From NCBI GenBank assembly GCA_035552775.1, contig DASZKW010000032.1:11604-75603 (forward strand): 64,000 nt of DNA, given 5' to 3'. Shown in pieces: positions 56,880-64,000 of this stretch. This DNA is from DASZKW01 sp035552775. GTDB taxonomy: Bacteria > Actinomycetota > Acidimicrobiia > Acidimicrobiales > Palsa-688. The translations under genes were made by a program, and so were the position numbers. Each line of letters begins with the position of its first letter. The stretch's first letter is position 1. A model generated the notes under the pieces. It was not told the origin of the DNA. It saw only the letters and a list, made by a program, of their open reading frames with translations, and did not search any database.

Positions 56880-59468
56880 TCAGGGCGCAGGGATTGTCCA
56901 GGCGCCGCGGCCGTGGGTGGCGGCAACCAGCAGACCATTGGGATCCAGGTTTAGCTGGTCAACGACGACATTCGGCAGGTTGGTGCCGAAGCGAGCCCAC
57001 GACGATCCGTTGTCCGTAGACACGAACGCACCGAAGTCCGTCGCCACGATGAGCTTGCCGTTCTCGTAGACGATGTCGTTCATGGGGACGTCCGGCAGGT
57101 TGCCGGAGATGTCGCTCCAGGTCTGACCGGTGTCGGCAGTCTCGAAAACATGGCCGACGCCGGGATCATTCGGCCCGACCATCCACTCCCGCGAGAAGCC
57201 CGACAGCGCCACGTACGCGTGGCTCGGGTTGGCCGTGTCGATGCGCACACCGGAGATGTACCGGTCCGGCAAGCCTGACGACGCACACGCGCTCGACACT
57301 CCCGTGCACACGGAAGTGGCGTGCCACGTCCCCCCGCTGTTGTTGAGCATCACGATGCCGCTACCGAACCCTGTGCCCGTCGAGAAGCTGGGGTTGCACG
57401 GACCGCACCATGCCGCGGCGACGTACTCGACGCCGCCGATGGTGACACCGTCGACCGCTGTCACCGTTGAGGCGGCGTTGCCGCCAACCGCCGTTCTGAC
57501 ATCGAAGATCGGCTTCCAGTCCGTCGCCGCGCCAGTGTTCGCGGTCGTACCGGTGATCCCTGCGTCAGAACTCCAGACGAAGGCACCCCCGGCAAGGAGG
57601 TGGTTCGGGTTGGTGCGGTCCATGGTGATCGGAGCTATAAAGCGCGGATCCGGGTCGGACGGGGCGATGAAATGCCAGTTGGCGCCTCCGTCGGTGGATT
57701 TCAAAGCGGTCAGACCCGTGTACTCGGTGATGACGTCGGAAGAGTTGCGCGGATCGACGATCGTGTAGCCGCCGTCACCCCCGAACGGCTGTACCGCATT
57801 AGCGATGGCAGTACTGCCGTTGTCGAGTTGGACGGGCCGAGGCGAGGGGAAGATCAGCGAGCTTCCATTGTCCTGCAGGCCACCGTAGATGGTCGAATCC
57901 GCACTGCCGGCAGCTGAGTAGTACTGCAGCACGTCGAGGTGCGAGTTGAGATCCTTCCAGTTGCCCGACGTGTGGTCGGTGGTCGACTTCGAGTACACGC
58001 CGCCGTCGTTGCCGATGTAGAGCCGGCCGTTCGCGACGAGTGCGGCGTGTTGATCGGAGTGCGCCTGGTTGTGGTTGCAGGTCCCCTCGAAGGGGTTGTA
58101 CGAGAAGCAGGAGAAGCCGAAGTTCCAGTAGGGCGCGATGGTGTTCCAACCGGCTCCGGCGTTCTGCGTCTCGTATACCTCCTCGAGGCCGAGGTAGACG
58201 TGGTTGTTGTTGGCCGGATCGACAGCCAGGAACTGGTTGTACCAGGCCTGAATTCCAGGACCGTAGCCCTTACCTATGCGGCTGATGGCTTGCGCCGAGC
58301 CGCTTGCTTGGAGTTTCTCGGAGTCGGCGATCTTGGTCCAGGGGCCTCGTGGGTTGCCGGTCGCTGACTCGTAGACACCCTGCAGCAGCGTCTTGCCATT
58401 AGTGCCCACGTTGAGCAGGTACGGGCTCTGGACGACGGCGTAGAGCCGGTCGCCGGCAGCCGAGTAGGCGATGGTGGTCCGCCCTTCGGCCTTGGTGGGC
58501 ACCCAACCCTGCGGGTTGGCCAAATAGGCGAAGGTGTTGCCACCGTCGCTCGAGAGGTAGAAGCCGTTAGTCGGCGCACCCCCGCGCCAGCCAGCCACGG
58601 CAAGCACTTGTCGGCCGCCCGTGCCCGGGACGACCGCCACATCGGAGATCATGTTCGCCACGTTGAGGTTCGAAGTGCTGGCGCCGCCTGGTTGCAGCAC
58701 CGGGGTCCAGTTCGCGCTCGATGCCGTGTCGAAGCTGTACAAGCCGTGGGACGTGGCGGCCAAGATCCGGGTGCCGTCCTGTACCAGCCGGAAGATGAGG
58801 GCCCCGTTGAGCTCGGAGCCACCTACTTGGTTCCAGGTCGTCCCGCCGTCGCTCGAGCTCAGCACTCCGATGCCGGCGTAGCTGTCCGAGCTCGTGTTCG
58901 CCTCGCCCGTGCCAGCGTAGACGGTGTAGCCACCTCCGGTCGCCGGTGCCACCAGCAGCGCGCCGATCGACAGGGTGCCTTGGTTATCGGTGAGGGGCGT
59001 CCAGTGCCCGCCGCCGTCAGTCGACTTCCACACCCCACCGTCGGCTGCGCCGAGATACAGCGCACCGTCGGGCGCCGCCGCCAACGAAGTAACCCGCCCC
59101 GCGACCCAACGATCTCCTGCGCCGGAGTTGCTGAAGTTGCTCGTGGGATCGATGTACTGGGGATCATCCGAGAAGTAGTTTCCTCCACTGGCGCCTCCGG
59201 TGCTTGGCGCCGTGCGTTCCGTCCAGGAGCCGCCCGATGTGGGCAGTGCCAAGGCCTGACCCCGTACCGCTGCGAAGGCGTTGTCGTTGACCGCTCCGTT
59301 GGGTGCCAGGCGCTGGTCGGCGAACCACGCCTGGGCCGCAGTCACGTCGTCGCTCTCGGACCCCGCCGCCGAGTGCGACGACGAACTCGGCGCTCCGAAC
59401 GCCTGCCCGAACGTAGCCACGAGAGAGACGGCAACGGCCACGGCAACGAACGAAAACCCTCGACGCAT
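56880..59468 (-). CDS. large secreted beta-propeller (sialidase/BNR-repeat) protein
   Basis: 862-aa exported protein. Signal peptide: MRRGFSFVAVAVAVSLVATF with cleavage near GQAFGA (about 21-26). The body carries many Asp-box/BNR-like turns (KSTDGGGHW, SSDGGTTW, SSDGGNTF, KSTDGGANW, STDNGSSW), the pattern of sortilin/sialidase/photosystem-II-stability beta-propellers, probably one or two large propellers. Four Cys pairs suggest disulfides. No catalytic sialidase residues could be assigned, so a binding or glycosidase role is open. Start ATG 59468 is fixed by AAGGAGG 5-6 bases upstream. Its promoter region holds twin palindromes (59481-59520). Confidence 0.85.
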   Translation of the reverse strand: MRRGFSFVAVAVAVSLVATFGQAFGAPSSSSHSAAGSESDDVTAAQAWFADQRLAPNGAVNDNAFAAVRGQALALPTSGGSWTERTAPSTGGASGGNYFSDDPQYIDPTSNFSNSGAGDRWVAGRVTSLAAAPDGALYLGAADGGVWKSTDGGGHWTPLTDNQGTLSIGALLVAPATGGGYTVYAGTGEANTSSDSYAGIGVLSSSDGGTTWNQVGGSELNGALIFRLVQDGTRILAATSHGLYSFDTASSANWTPVLQPGGASTSNLNVANMISDVAVVPGTGGRQVLAVAGWRGGAPTNGFYLSSDGGNTFAYLANPQGWVPTKAEGRTTIAYSAAGDRLYAVVQSPYLLNVGTNGKTLLQGVYESATGNPRGPWTKIADSEKLQASGSAQAISRIGKGYGPGIQAWYNQFLAVDPANNNHVYLGLEEVYETQNAGAGWNTIAPYWNFGFSCFSYNPFEGTCNHNQAHSDQHAALVANGRLYIGNDGGVYSKSTTDHTSGNWKDLNSHLDVLQYYSAAGSADSTIYGGLQDNGSSLIFPSPRPVQLDNGSTAIANAVQPFGGDGGYTIVDPRNSSDVITEYTGLTALKSTDGGANWHFIAPSDPDPRFIAPITMDRTNPNHLLAGGAFVWSSDAGITGTTANTGAATDWKPIFDVRTAVGGNAASTVTAVDGVTIGGVEYVAAAWCGPCNPSFSTGTGFGSGIVMLNNSGGTWHATSVCTGVSSACASSGLPDRYISGVRIDTANPSHAYVALSGFSREWMVGPNDPGVGHVFETADTGQTWSDISGNLPDVPMNDIVYENGKLIVATDFGAFVSTDNGSSWARFGTNLPNVVVDQLNLDPNGLLVAATHGRGAWTIPAP

Positions 59469-59480
59469 ATAGGCCTCCTT

Positions 59481-59520
59481 GTACACGGCGACGTCGCAAC
59501 GTACACGGCGACGTCGCGAC
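59481..59520. promoter_or_regulatory. 20-bp direct repeat (2 copies) with palindrome GCGACGTCGC, operator-like
   Basis: Two head-to-tail 20-base copies of GTACACGGCGACGTCGC plus three bases differ at one position. Each contains the perfect palindrome GCGACGTCGC (59488-59497 and 59508-59517), centre-to-centre 20 bases, two helical turns on one DNA face. They lie between the predicted -10 box and the ribosome site of the secreted propeller gene, where a repressor would block transcription. Confidence 0.75.
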
Positions 59521-59547
59521 CCTACGAAGTTTTCTCGGATCGAGCAA
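59519..59547 (-). promoter_or_regulatory. predicted sigma-70-type promoter of the propeller gene
   Basis: On the minus strand TTGCTC (-35; 59547-59542), a 17-base spacer and TAGGGT (-10; 59524-59519). Expected transcription start is about 59512, inside the distal copy of the 20-base repeat, so the two palindromes would lie roughly from +1 to +32. Confidence 0.5.
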
Positions 59548-59582
59548 CCCTCCGTGTGCTGATTTTTATGGCTTGGTCTCGA

Positions 59583-59990
59583 TCAGGCCGGCCCGATCTG
59601 GTCGTCGGTGAGGCCATGGCGCAGGCGGCGGTCGAACGCGATCGCGGTGCTTCGCAGACCGCTGGAACGCCACTTCGCCCGCTTCGGTGAGCTCGACTAT
59701 GTGGATGCGACGGTTGACCGGGTCTCGCCGGCGGGTGATCAGCCCTGCGGCGTCCATCGCGTTGAGGTGGTGGGTGGCGGTGGCTCCTTGATCCCGACCA
59801 CCTCGGCCATCTCGCGCTGGTTCGCCAGATGACGGCTCTTGAGGTTGAGCAGCACCAGCCATATGGGCAGAGAGCCGCCAGCGTCGGCCAAGGCGTCGTC
59901 GAAGGCCCGGCTCCCCGCCGTGCTCGTGACCGCCGCCCTCGCCGTCGGCCTGCTCGTCAACGCCGGACCTCCGGACCGGGCCGCTGGGCA
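59583..59990 (-). pseudogene. MarR family regulator broken by frameshifts
   Basis: MarR-like pieces occur in three frames of the minus strand. SRAFDDALADAGGSLPIWLV and LANQREMAEVVGI (helix-turn-helix) lie in one frame until about 59790; ATHHLNAMDAAGLITRRRDP and NRRIHIVELTEAGEVAF (recognition helix and wing) in a second; and LRSTAIAFDRRLRHGLTDDQ, ending at TGA 59585-59583, in the third. The order is that of a normal MarR protein, so two single-base changes would restore it. The N-terminal limit is uncertain. Sequence error is possible. It lies just upstream of the propeller gene's operator-like repeats. Confidence 0.65.
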
Positions 59991-60266
59991 CCGATGAACC
60001 CTGCCGAGGTTCTTTGAGCCTGCGGTCGGCATGAACGTCCACCGGCCGGACTCCGGAGGCCGCACGTCGTCTTTGAACTCGTCCCACGCCTTGTGATGAC
60101 GGTCGCGGAGAGCGCGAGCTTCATCCTTCACCTGACGTCGGAAGTCGTGGACTTCGGGCGTGGAAGCGTTCCCAGGCGGCTTGTCGGCTCACGCCAACTG
60201 ACCCACGATCGACGCCGGACGTAGCACCGGCAGCCACCGCCTCTGCTACGAGCTGTGGCTCTTACC

Positions 60267-60362
60267 AAGGCGAGCGGTGCTACTTCGACTGCCCGAGCAG
60301 CAAATCCGTAGGTCAATGCCATCAACCGGGCATGAACTTGTCGAAGTAGCACCGCTCGTCTT
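60267..60362. repeat. long inverted repeat, 19 bp perfect
   Basis: CGAGCGGTGCTACTTCGAC at 60271-60289 is repeated as its exact reverse complement at 60340-60358; with one mismatch the match extends to 23 bases (60267-60289 and 60340-60362). The 50-base interval has no gene. The right arm lies inside the frameshifted gene ending at 60322, coding DERCYFD, so the left arm looks like an inverted duplicate of that coding segment. 60132-60321 otherwise shows no convincing feature. Confidence 0.75.
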
Positions 60363-60547
60363 TGTATGTGCTCGATTCGTCATCGGCCCTGAGACCCGAC
60401 ATTGAAGGATAGCCAGGGCCGTCGCCGAGATAGAACGCGAGCACTTCGAGCTCCCGCTCGTATGCCCCCCCGTCCGATCGTGGTCATGATGTCGAATGCT
60501 GACAGGAACGATCGCAGGTCGGCGCCTACGAGCACGTCGGCGTGCAT
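60322..60547 (-). pseudogene. small gene with a one-base frameshift in a 7-C/G run
   Basis: From the ATG at 60547 the frame reads MHADVLVGADLRSFLSAFDI and MTTIGRG up to a run of seven C on the plus strand (60465-60471). Removing one base joins it to a frame reading AYERELEVLAFYLGDGPGYP, SMSGLRADDESSTYKDERCY and FDKFMPG, ending at TGA 60324-60322, for a 74-residue product. I do not recognise it. The cause could be a sequencing error, slippage-based phase variation, or decay. Upstream coding sequence in another frame (about 60550-60640) may be its missing N-terminus. Confidence 0.5.
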
Positions 60548-60637
60548 AACCGTCGTTTTGCAGTCCTTCTTCGAGCTGATCCGCGTCGCCTTGGGTTAAG
60601 AGGTTGAAGATGTGGCAGTTAACGACCCGGGACGGTA

Positions 60638-60976
60638 ATGGGTGAACGGCGGAGATCCCTGGTCCCCGTAATGCGTCGCCGTGTGGAACACGCCCTTCGT
60701 CGAGGTTCTTACGACGAGCCGCTCATAGTCGGAGGCCGCGTCACCTACGTCATCCATGATGTAGATCTCCAGGCAACCACCGGCGCCGGAAACGCGCGGA
60801 AGGTGGCCGTCGTTATTGCGGTGGGGTCACGCCCATCTGAAGTTCTTCTTGACGCCGCTTCGTTGAACCCTTGGGTGGCTATCGCCTCCGGGTGGGCTTC
60901 GCCGGCGGTAACCCGCCGTCTGAACGGATCGCCGGTGAGGGACGCTCCGGGCAGTGCCATGTCGAGCGGTGAATAG
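60638..60976 (+). CDS. hypothetical small protein
   Basis: 112 aa. The middle (DEPLIVGGRVTYVIHDVDLQ, then RKVAVVIAVGSRPSEVLLDA) alternates strands and turns like a small soluble domain; the N-terminus is basic (MGERRRSLVPVMRRRVEHAL). No known motif, and the ribosome site is poor. It sits among decayed genes and could itself be non-functional. Confidence 0.4.
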   Translation: MGERRRSLVPVMRRRVEHALRRGSYDEPLIVGGRVTYVIHDVDLQATTGAGNARKVAVVIAVGSRPSEVLLDAASLNPWVAIASGWASPAVTRRLNGSPVRDAPGSAMSSGE

Positions 60977-61045
60977 CACGTCTGTAATGATGTGCAAGGA
61001 GTCCACTTGCCTTGCGAGCCTCGTGGCGAACGGGCATCGCGCTCA

Positions 61046-61318
61046 TCAACCTCGGAGCGACGATCTCCTAGTGCCGCGCCAGCTAGCGATTAGCCGAAGA
61101 CGACGAATAACCGAACCGATGGCGAGGCCAGCAAGGGCGCCCACGATCGTGGCCGGTAGGCCCACCTCGACAACCGCGAACGGTGCCGTCGGTGCATAGG
61201 CACGAAGTCCCACTACGAGCCCGCCGATGACCCCAGCGACGCCTGCAACCATCGCGCCGATGGCGACAGCGCGCGGAACGAGCGACAGGGCCTTCAGGGC
61301 CGACCGCGGTGTTCTCAC
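61046..61318 (-). CDS. small membrane protein, two helices
   Basis: 90 aa. Basic start MRTPRSALKALSLVPR, helix AVAIGAMVAGVAGVIGGLVVGL (about 18-39), a short outside loop, helix VGLPATIVGALAGLAIGSVI (about 52-71), then a basic tail RRLRLIASWRGTRRSS. The inside-positive pattern fits a real protein. Function unknown. The interval 61319-61625 after its start holds no gene I can support. Confidence 0.6.
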   Translation of the reverse strand: MRTPRSALKALSLVPRAVAIGAMVAGVAGVIGGLVVGLRAYAPTAPFAVVEVGLPATIVGALAGLAIGSVIRRLRLIASWRGTRRSSLRG

Positions 61319-61625
61319 AGGTCAATTTATCGCCGGCACATCGCCTTGCACCTCCGCGCTATCCGTGTCTGCCGATTATCTTGAGGAACTGCTCCGGTGT
61401 TCGGATCGGGATCTGCCCAGAATCCGCTTCCGGCGTGCGGAACACTGGCGCCCTGGGCGGAGAGGGCTGCTGGCAGGATGGGGAGCATGGATGAGCGAGC
61501 TGTACGGGCTGAGACGGCAGAGAGGGGAGACCGGAGCGACTGTCGCAGCCGCGCTTGGCGTGCTCGCCAAGCCGATGCATAGCCCTCGCCGGGCGCTCGT
61601 AGAGGACATCTGAGAGGAGCCGCGA

Positions 61626-62177
61626 TTGCTTGCGTACCTGTTCTGGCACCGACCGGCGGACAAGGTGGATCGGAACGATTACGAGGAGGCGTTGCTCGCC
61701 TTCCACTACCGGCTACGAGCGGTCAAAGTCCCTGGGCTGGTCGCTTCGGCCAGTGCGAGCGTCGAAGGGCTTCCTTGGATCCCGGGGACCTGCTACGAGG
61801 ACTCCTACCTCGTCGAAGACTTCGCCGCCTTGGGAATCCTCAACGCCGCCGCGGTCGACGACGCGCACGCAGGCGCCCACGACCGGGTGGCTCGCACCGC
61901 CGGCTTCGGCGCCGGTGCCCTCTACGGGCTGGAGACCGGCGACCCACTACGCGGGGCCAGCTTCTGTGCCTGGGTCACCAAGCCGGCCGGCGTCAGCTAT
62001 GCCCAGTTCCGTGAGCAGCTGGCACTTCACGGCCCTCCAGCCGTGGCCGCGCTGTGGCGGCGACAGATGGTCCTCGGGCCATCCCCGGAGTTCCGCTTGA
62101 CCAGCGACCGCCCCTTCGTCCTTCCTGCTGAGCTCGCAGCGGTCACCTGCCGAGTGAGCGTCGTCGTCTCGCAGTGA
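61626..62177 (+). CDS. conserved hypothetical protein (EthD/dimeric alpha-beta barrel-like)
   Basis: 183 aa, TTG start with AGAGGAG 7 bases upstream. LAYLFWHRPADKVDRNDYEE (2-21), YEDSYLVEDFAALGILNAAA (about 57-76) and GAGALYGLETGDP (about 95-107) match a small actinobacterial family that looks like a duplicated dimeric alpha-beta-barrel (two strand-helix-strand halves, the second starting ASFCAWVTKPAGVSYAQFRE). No catalytic motif is seen. It ends 415 bases before the next gene. Confidence 0.7.
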   Translation: MLAYLFWHRPADKVDRNDYEEALLAFHYRLRAVKVPGLVASASASVEGLPWIPGTCYEDSYLVEDFAALGILNAAAVDDAHAGAHDRVARTAGFGAGALYGLETGDPLRGASFCAWVTKPAGVSYAQFREQLALHGPPAVAALWRRQMVLGPSPEFRLTSDRPFVLPAELAAVTCRVSVVVSQ

Positions 62178-62592
62178 ACGGCGCACGACAGTTAGCCAGG
62201 CGAAGCGCTTGGGTCGCGGGGCCGTCGCGGGGCTCAGGGCGACAGCCTGAGCCGAGCGAACTCTCGGCTCGCGTCCACTTGCAGGAACTTGGTGGCCGGG
62301 AACTGCCCGTGATCACCGCTCCAAGGCGGCTGTGGCCGCTGGAACGCTTCGCACGAGCACGCGGCCAACGGGCATAACAGACAGCGCGGCCCCGGACTGT
62401 CGGAAAGTTCTGCGTGCTTGTCCGGCGACCCGATGCCCAGTGGCGGTCAGGACTTGTAGCGACCCGAGCGGCGCTGCTCGCTGTTGCTCGGGCTGGCGCC
62501 GCGGCGAGCGCAGATGAGGAAAACCGGCGCACGGCTGAAAGTAGAACTGCAAATGTCAGCGAACGCCGGTTGGCCTGTGTAAACCTTACGTC
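62178..62592. other. 415-base interval with no supported gene
   Basis: Short open frames occur on both strands, but none has a ribosome site plus domain-like sequence. One plus-strand stretch (62174-62377) ends in LPVITAPRRLWPLERFARAR, which could be a remnant. No repeat, terminator or RNA fold was recognised. Confidence 0.4.
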
Positions 62593-63762
62593 GTGTCGAG
62601 CTGGAGCGAGGTACTTGTCGCGGAGTGCCGGTCGGTGCTGGAACAAGTCCGTTCGTCCGCTCCTGACTACGCCGGGATCCGTGTCGAGCCTGTCGCCGGA
62701 CCGTCCGGGTACAGAGCCGATGGCAACATCCAGGTCCGGGCGAAGTGCCTGTGGGCCGTCCAGTACGAACCGAGGCCGTTTGCTGATCCTGTCCTTGAAG
62801 AGTTGTTCCGAGCCGAGATCGCCTGGCATCGCCAAGCGCCATTTCAGGGCTACTCCGACCAGTTGAAACTCGCTGCGTACTTGGTAGCGCTAGGGCGTCC
62901 CGAGGGCGTGCTCTCACTCATGTGGACGGCCAAGGGAGCCAACTTCGACACCTGGTGTGGCTTCGACAGCCGATTCCTTGGTGTCGGGGGTGTATCGGCG
63001 GCAATCGAGGAAGCCAGCGCCGCGGAACCCGTAGATACGGACTTGCTAAGGCACCTCGTTGGTGACAGCGGGCCTCGATTTAGCGACAACGATGTCGCGA
63101 CCTACCTCGACGAGGTAGCGGACTACTTTCCCGCCCAGCCCTCCGATGAACCACCGTCTACCTGGTTCGAGAGAGCACGGTTACTCGGAGACACCGTTGC
63201 CGCTCGGGAGGCTCTCGACGACTGGGTTCGGTCTGACACTCCGCCGTCAGACGATGGGCTCCAGCACAATCTGGCTTCGATCGGCTACTTCGGCGACGCC
63301 GTCGCGGTACAACTGCGGGTCGTCGCCGCTAACGGGGGCGAACGAGCGAAACCGCTCGCTGGCATCCGTCTGGCAGAGCTTCAGCGTAAAGCCAGATTGT
63401 TCGACACCGCATTCGACTCACTGAAACGAACTAGGCGAGGCGTCAATGATACGACTGACAAGAATGGGTACGTCCGGAGACGCCTTGCCGAAGAAGGGTT
63501 TCTACTCGCAGCTGGCACTGAAGGCCGGCTGGCGAGAAGGGCCTTCATCCTCGCTGACGAAGTCGCCCAGGATCGGACGATTCATCAGGTCGTCCGGATA
63601 AGCGGCAGCGAGCCCAGCGACGAGTGGCTACCCCTGGTTGTGCTTGAGGCAGGAGCCGACGCGGCAACGAACGTCGGCGAGCACGGCCGTGCCGACGAAT
63701 ACCGAGACCGGGCGTCCCGCGAGCGCCAGCGAATCAGAGCCGCTACCGGTGACGCCTCGTAG
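62593..63762 (+). CDS. hypothetical protein
   Basis: 389-aa soluble, acidic protein, GTG start. The N-terminal ~130 residues (SEVLVAECRSVLEQV, CLWAVQYEPRPFADPVLEEL, AYLVALGRPEGVLSLMWTAK) look like an alpha/beta domain. The C-terminal half (about 185-385) is a series of helices with repeated Ala/Leu/Arg patterns, perhaps a helical-repeat scaffold. No catalytic motif, signal peptide or membrane helix. I do not recognise the family. It lies alone near the right edge and is somewhat less GC-rich than the housekeeping genes. Confidence 0.65.
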   Translation: MSSWSEVLVAECRSVLEQVRSSAPDYAGIRVEPVAGPSGYRADGNIQVRAKCLWAVQYEPRPFADPVLEELFRAEIAWHRQAPFQGYSDQLKLAAYLVALGRPEGVLSLMWTAKGANFDTWCGFDSRFLGVGGVSAAIEEASAAEPVDTDLLRHLVGDSGPRFSDNDVATYLDEVADYFPAQPSDEPPSTWFERARLLGDTVAAREALDDWVRSDTPPSDDGLQHNLASIGYFGDAVAVQLRVVAANGGERAKPLAGIRLAELQRKARLFDTAFDSLKRTRRGVNDTTDKNGYVRRRLAEEGFLLAAGTEGRLARRAFILADEVAQDRTIHQVVRISGSEPSDEWLPLVVLEAGADAATNVGEHGRADEYRDRASRERQRIRAATGDAS

Positions 63763-63868
63763 GAACGTGATCGACAACGAGCAGCTGTTGCCGGCAGGTT
63801 TGGATGGCAACGGTTCGGCAGGTTTGAGCGGGGATGGGTTTGGCATGACTGGCTGGTGACGCGCTGAC

Positions 63869-63905
63869 GGTGCCGGCCCAGGCTCGGACCTGGGTTTCCG
63901 GCGCC
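63869..63905. other. strong nested hairpin near the right edge
   Basis: GGTGCCGG (63869-63876) pairs with CCGGCGCC (63898-63905; one G-T), and directly inside it CCCAGG (63877-63882) pairs with CCTGGG (63889-63894), leaving a 6-base loop and a 3-base bulge. It lies 106 bases after the stop of the hypothetical gene and could end its transcript, though no T-run follows. 63763-64000 shows no other supported feature. Confidence 0.5.
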
Positions 63906-64000
63906 GTCGGGTGGTCGGCGAATGGTTGCTCGGGGGGTGGTCAGGCGGTGAGGCCCGGTTGGTGTGGCGGCTGGGCCGATCTGGCCGGGGCGTCGGCGGG

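Noticed and set aside
60128..60352. 74-residue minus-strand open frame covering the inverted repeat
   Set aside because: Low-complexity Arg/Ser-rich product with no ribosome site; overlaps the MarR remnant region.
60402..60599. 65-residue plus-strand open frame
   Set aside because: It is antisense to the frameshifted minus-strand gene, whose joined product is more protein-like.
61319..61625. 40-residue frame before the TTG-started gene (MSELYGLRRQRGETG...)
   Set aside because: A competing frame overlaps it, neither has domain-like sequence, and the start is ambiguous.
63941..64000. Possible 3' end of a minus-strand gene at the right edge (ending HQPGLTA)
   Set aside because: Only 19 codons are visible, with no motif; it cannot be told from chance in this composition.

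Overview
The window is GC-rich, densely coding DNA from an actinobacterium. Acidimicrobiia or a close relative is the best guess. The guess rests on many GTG/TTG starts and ATGA/GTGA gene overlaps, a CIRCE-controlled groEL, and actinobacterial-type genes: a DUF3263 protein next to a LytR_C membrane protein, a PAC2 protein, GpgS, full-length Lhr, a Nei2-type glycosylase, a type VII secretion (T7SS)-type toxin and an LAxTG surface protein. No rRNA, tRNA, CRISPR array, integrase or intact insertion sequence was seen.

Region 1 (1-23.2 kb) is a cell-surface polysaccharide locus. It holds GT2 and GT4 glycosyltransferases, a GT26 (WecG/TagA) transferase, a Wzx-type flippase, a Wzy/O-antigen-ligase-like polymerase, a Wzz-type chain-length protein with a separate BY-kinase, a polyprenyl-phosphate sugar-1-phosphate transferase, two SDR epimerases (one GDP-mannose 3,5-epimerase-like), SAM methyltransferases including FkbM, an AT-richer hexapeptide acetyltransferase and a small LAFTG-anchored wall protein. 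Together these can start, extend, decorate, flip, polymerise and size-control a heteropolysaccharide.

Region 2 (23.2-28.4 kb) has a Uma2-family nuclease-like protein, a SAM methyltransferase, GtrA, citrate synthase and a DUF6398 protein. Region 3 (28.5-38.3 kb) has a GNAT, an MFS exporter, a Nei-type glycosylase, Lhr helicase and PAC2, and is unusually rich in in-frame tandem repeats. Region 4 (38.4-46.5 kb) has a T7SS-type toxin with its likely immunity gene, a NUDIX hydrolase, a CoA-disulfide-reductase-like flavoprotein, small conserved proteins, and an AlaX-LarE-NIL operon. Region 5 (46.5-51.3 kb) has a decayed Uma2 gene, groEL with a terminator and perfect CIRCE, an AbiEi/DUF559-like protein, and a ThrC-MoaD pair. 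Region 6 (51.4-56.8 kb) looks like a compatible-solute module (gpgS, glycerate kinase, GT20 synthase, OtsB), followed by DUF3263/LytR_C. Region 7 (56.9-64 kb) has a large secreted beta-propeller protein with a promoter and twin palindromic operator-like repeats, then a stretch with a broken MarR gene, a homopolymer-frameshifted gene and small unknown genes.

The most interesting unexplained signals are these: a 112-nt structured repeat present twice, each copy just after a stop codon; a related-looking palindrome after the GNAT gene; three CTGA gene junctions where CTG seems to be the start; the toxin/immunity pair; a MoaD-like protein ending Gly-Gly-Ser beside ThrC; and LarE with a NIL protein but no larB/larC. 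All coordinates and motif counts were read by hand, and no database search was possible.
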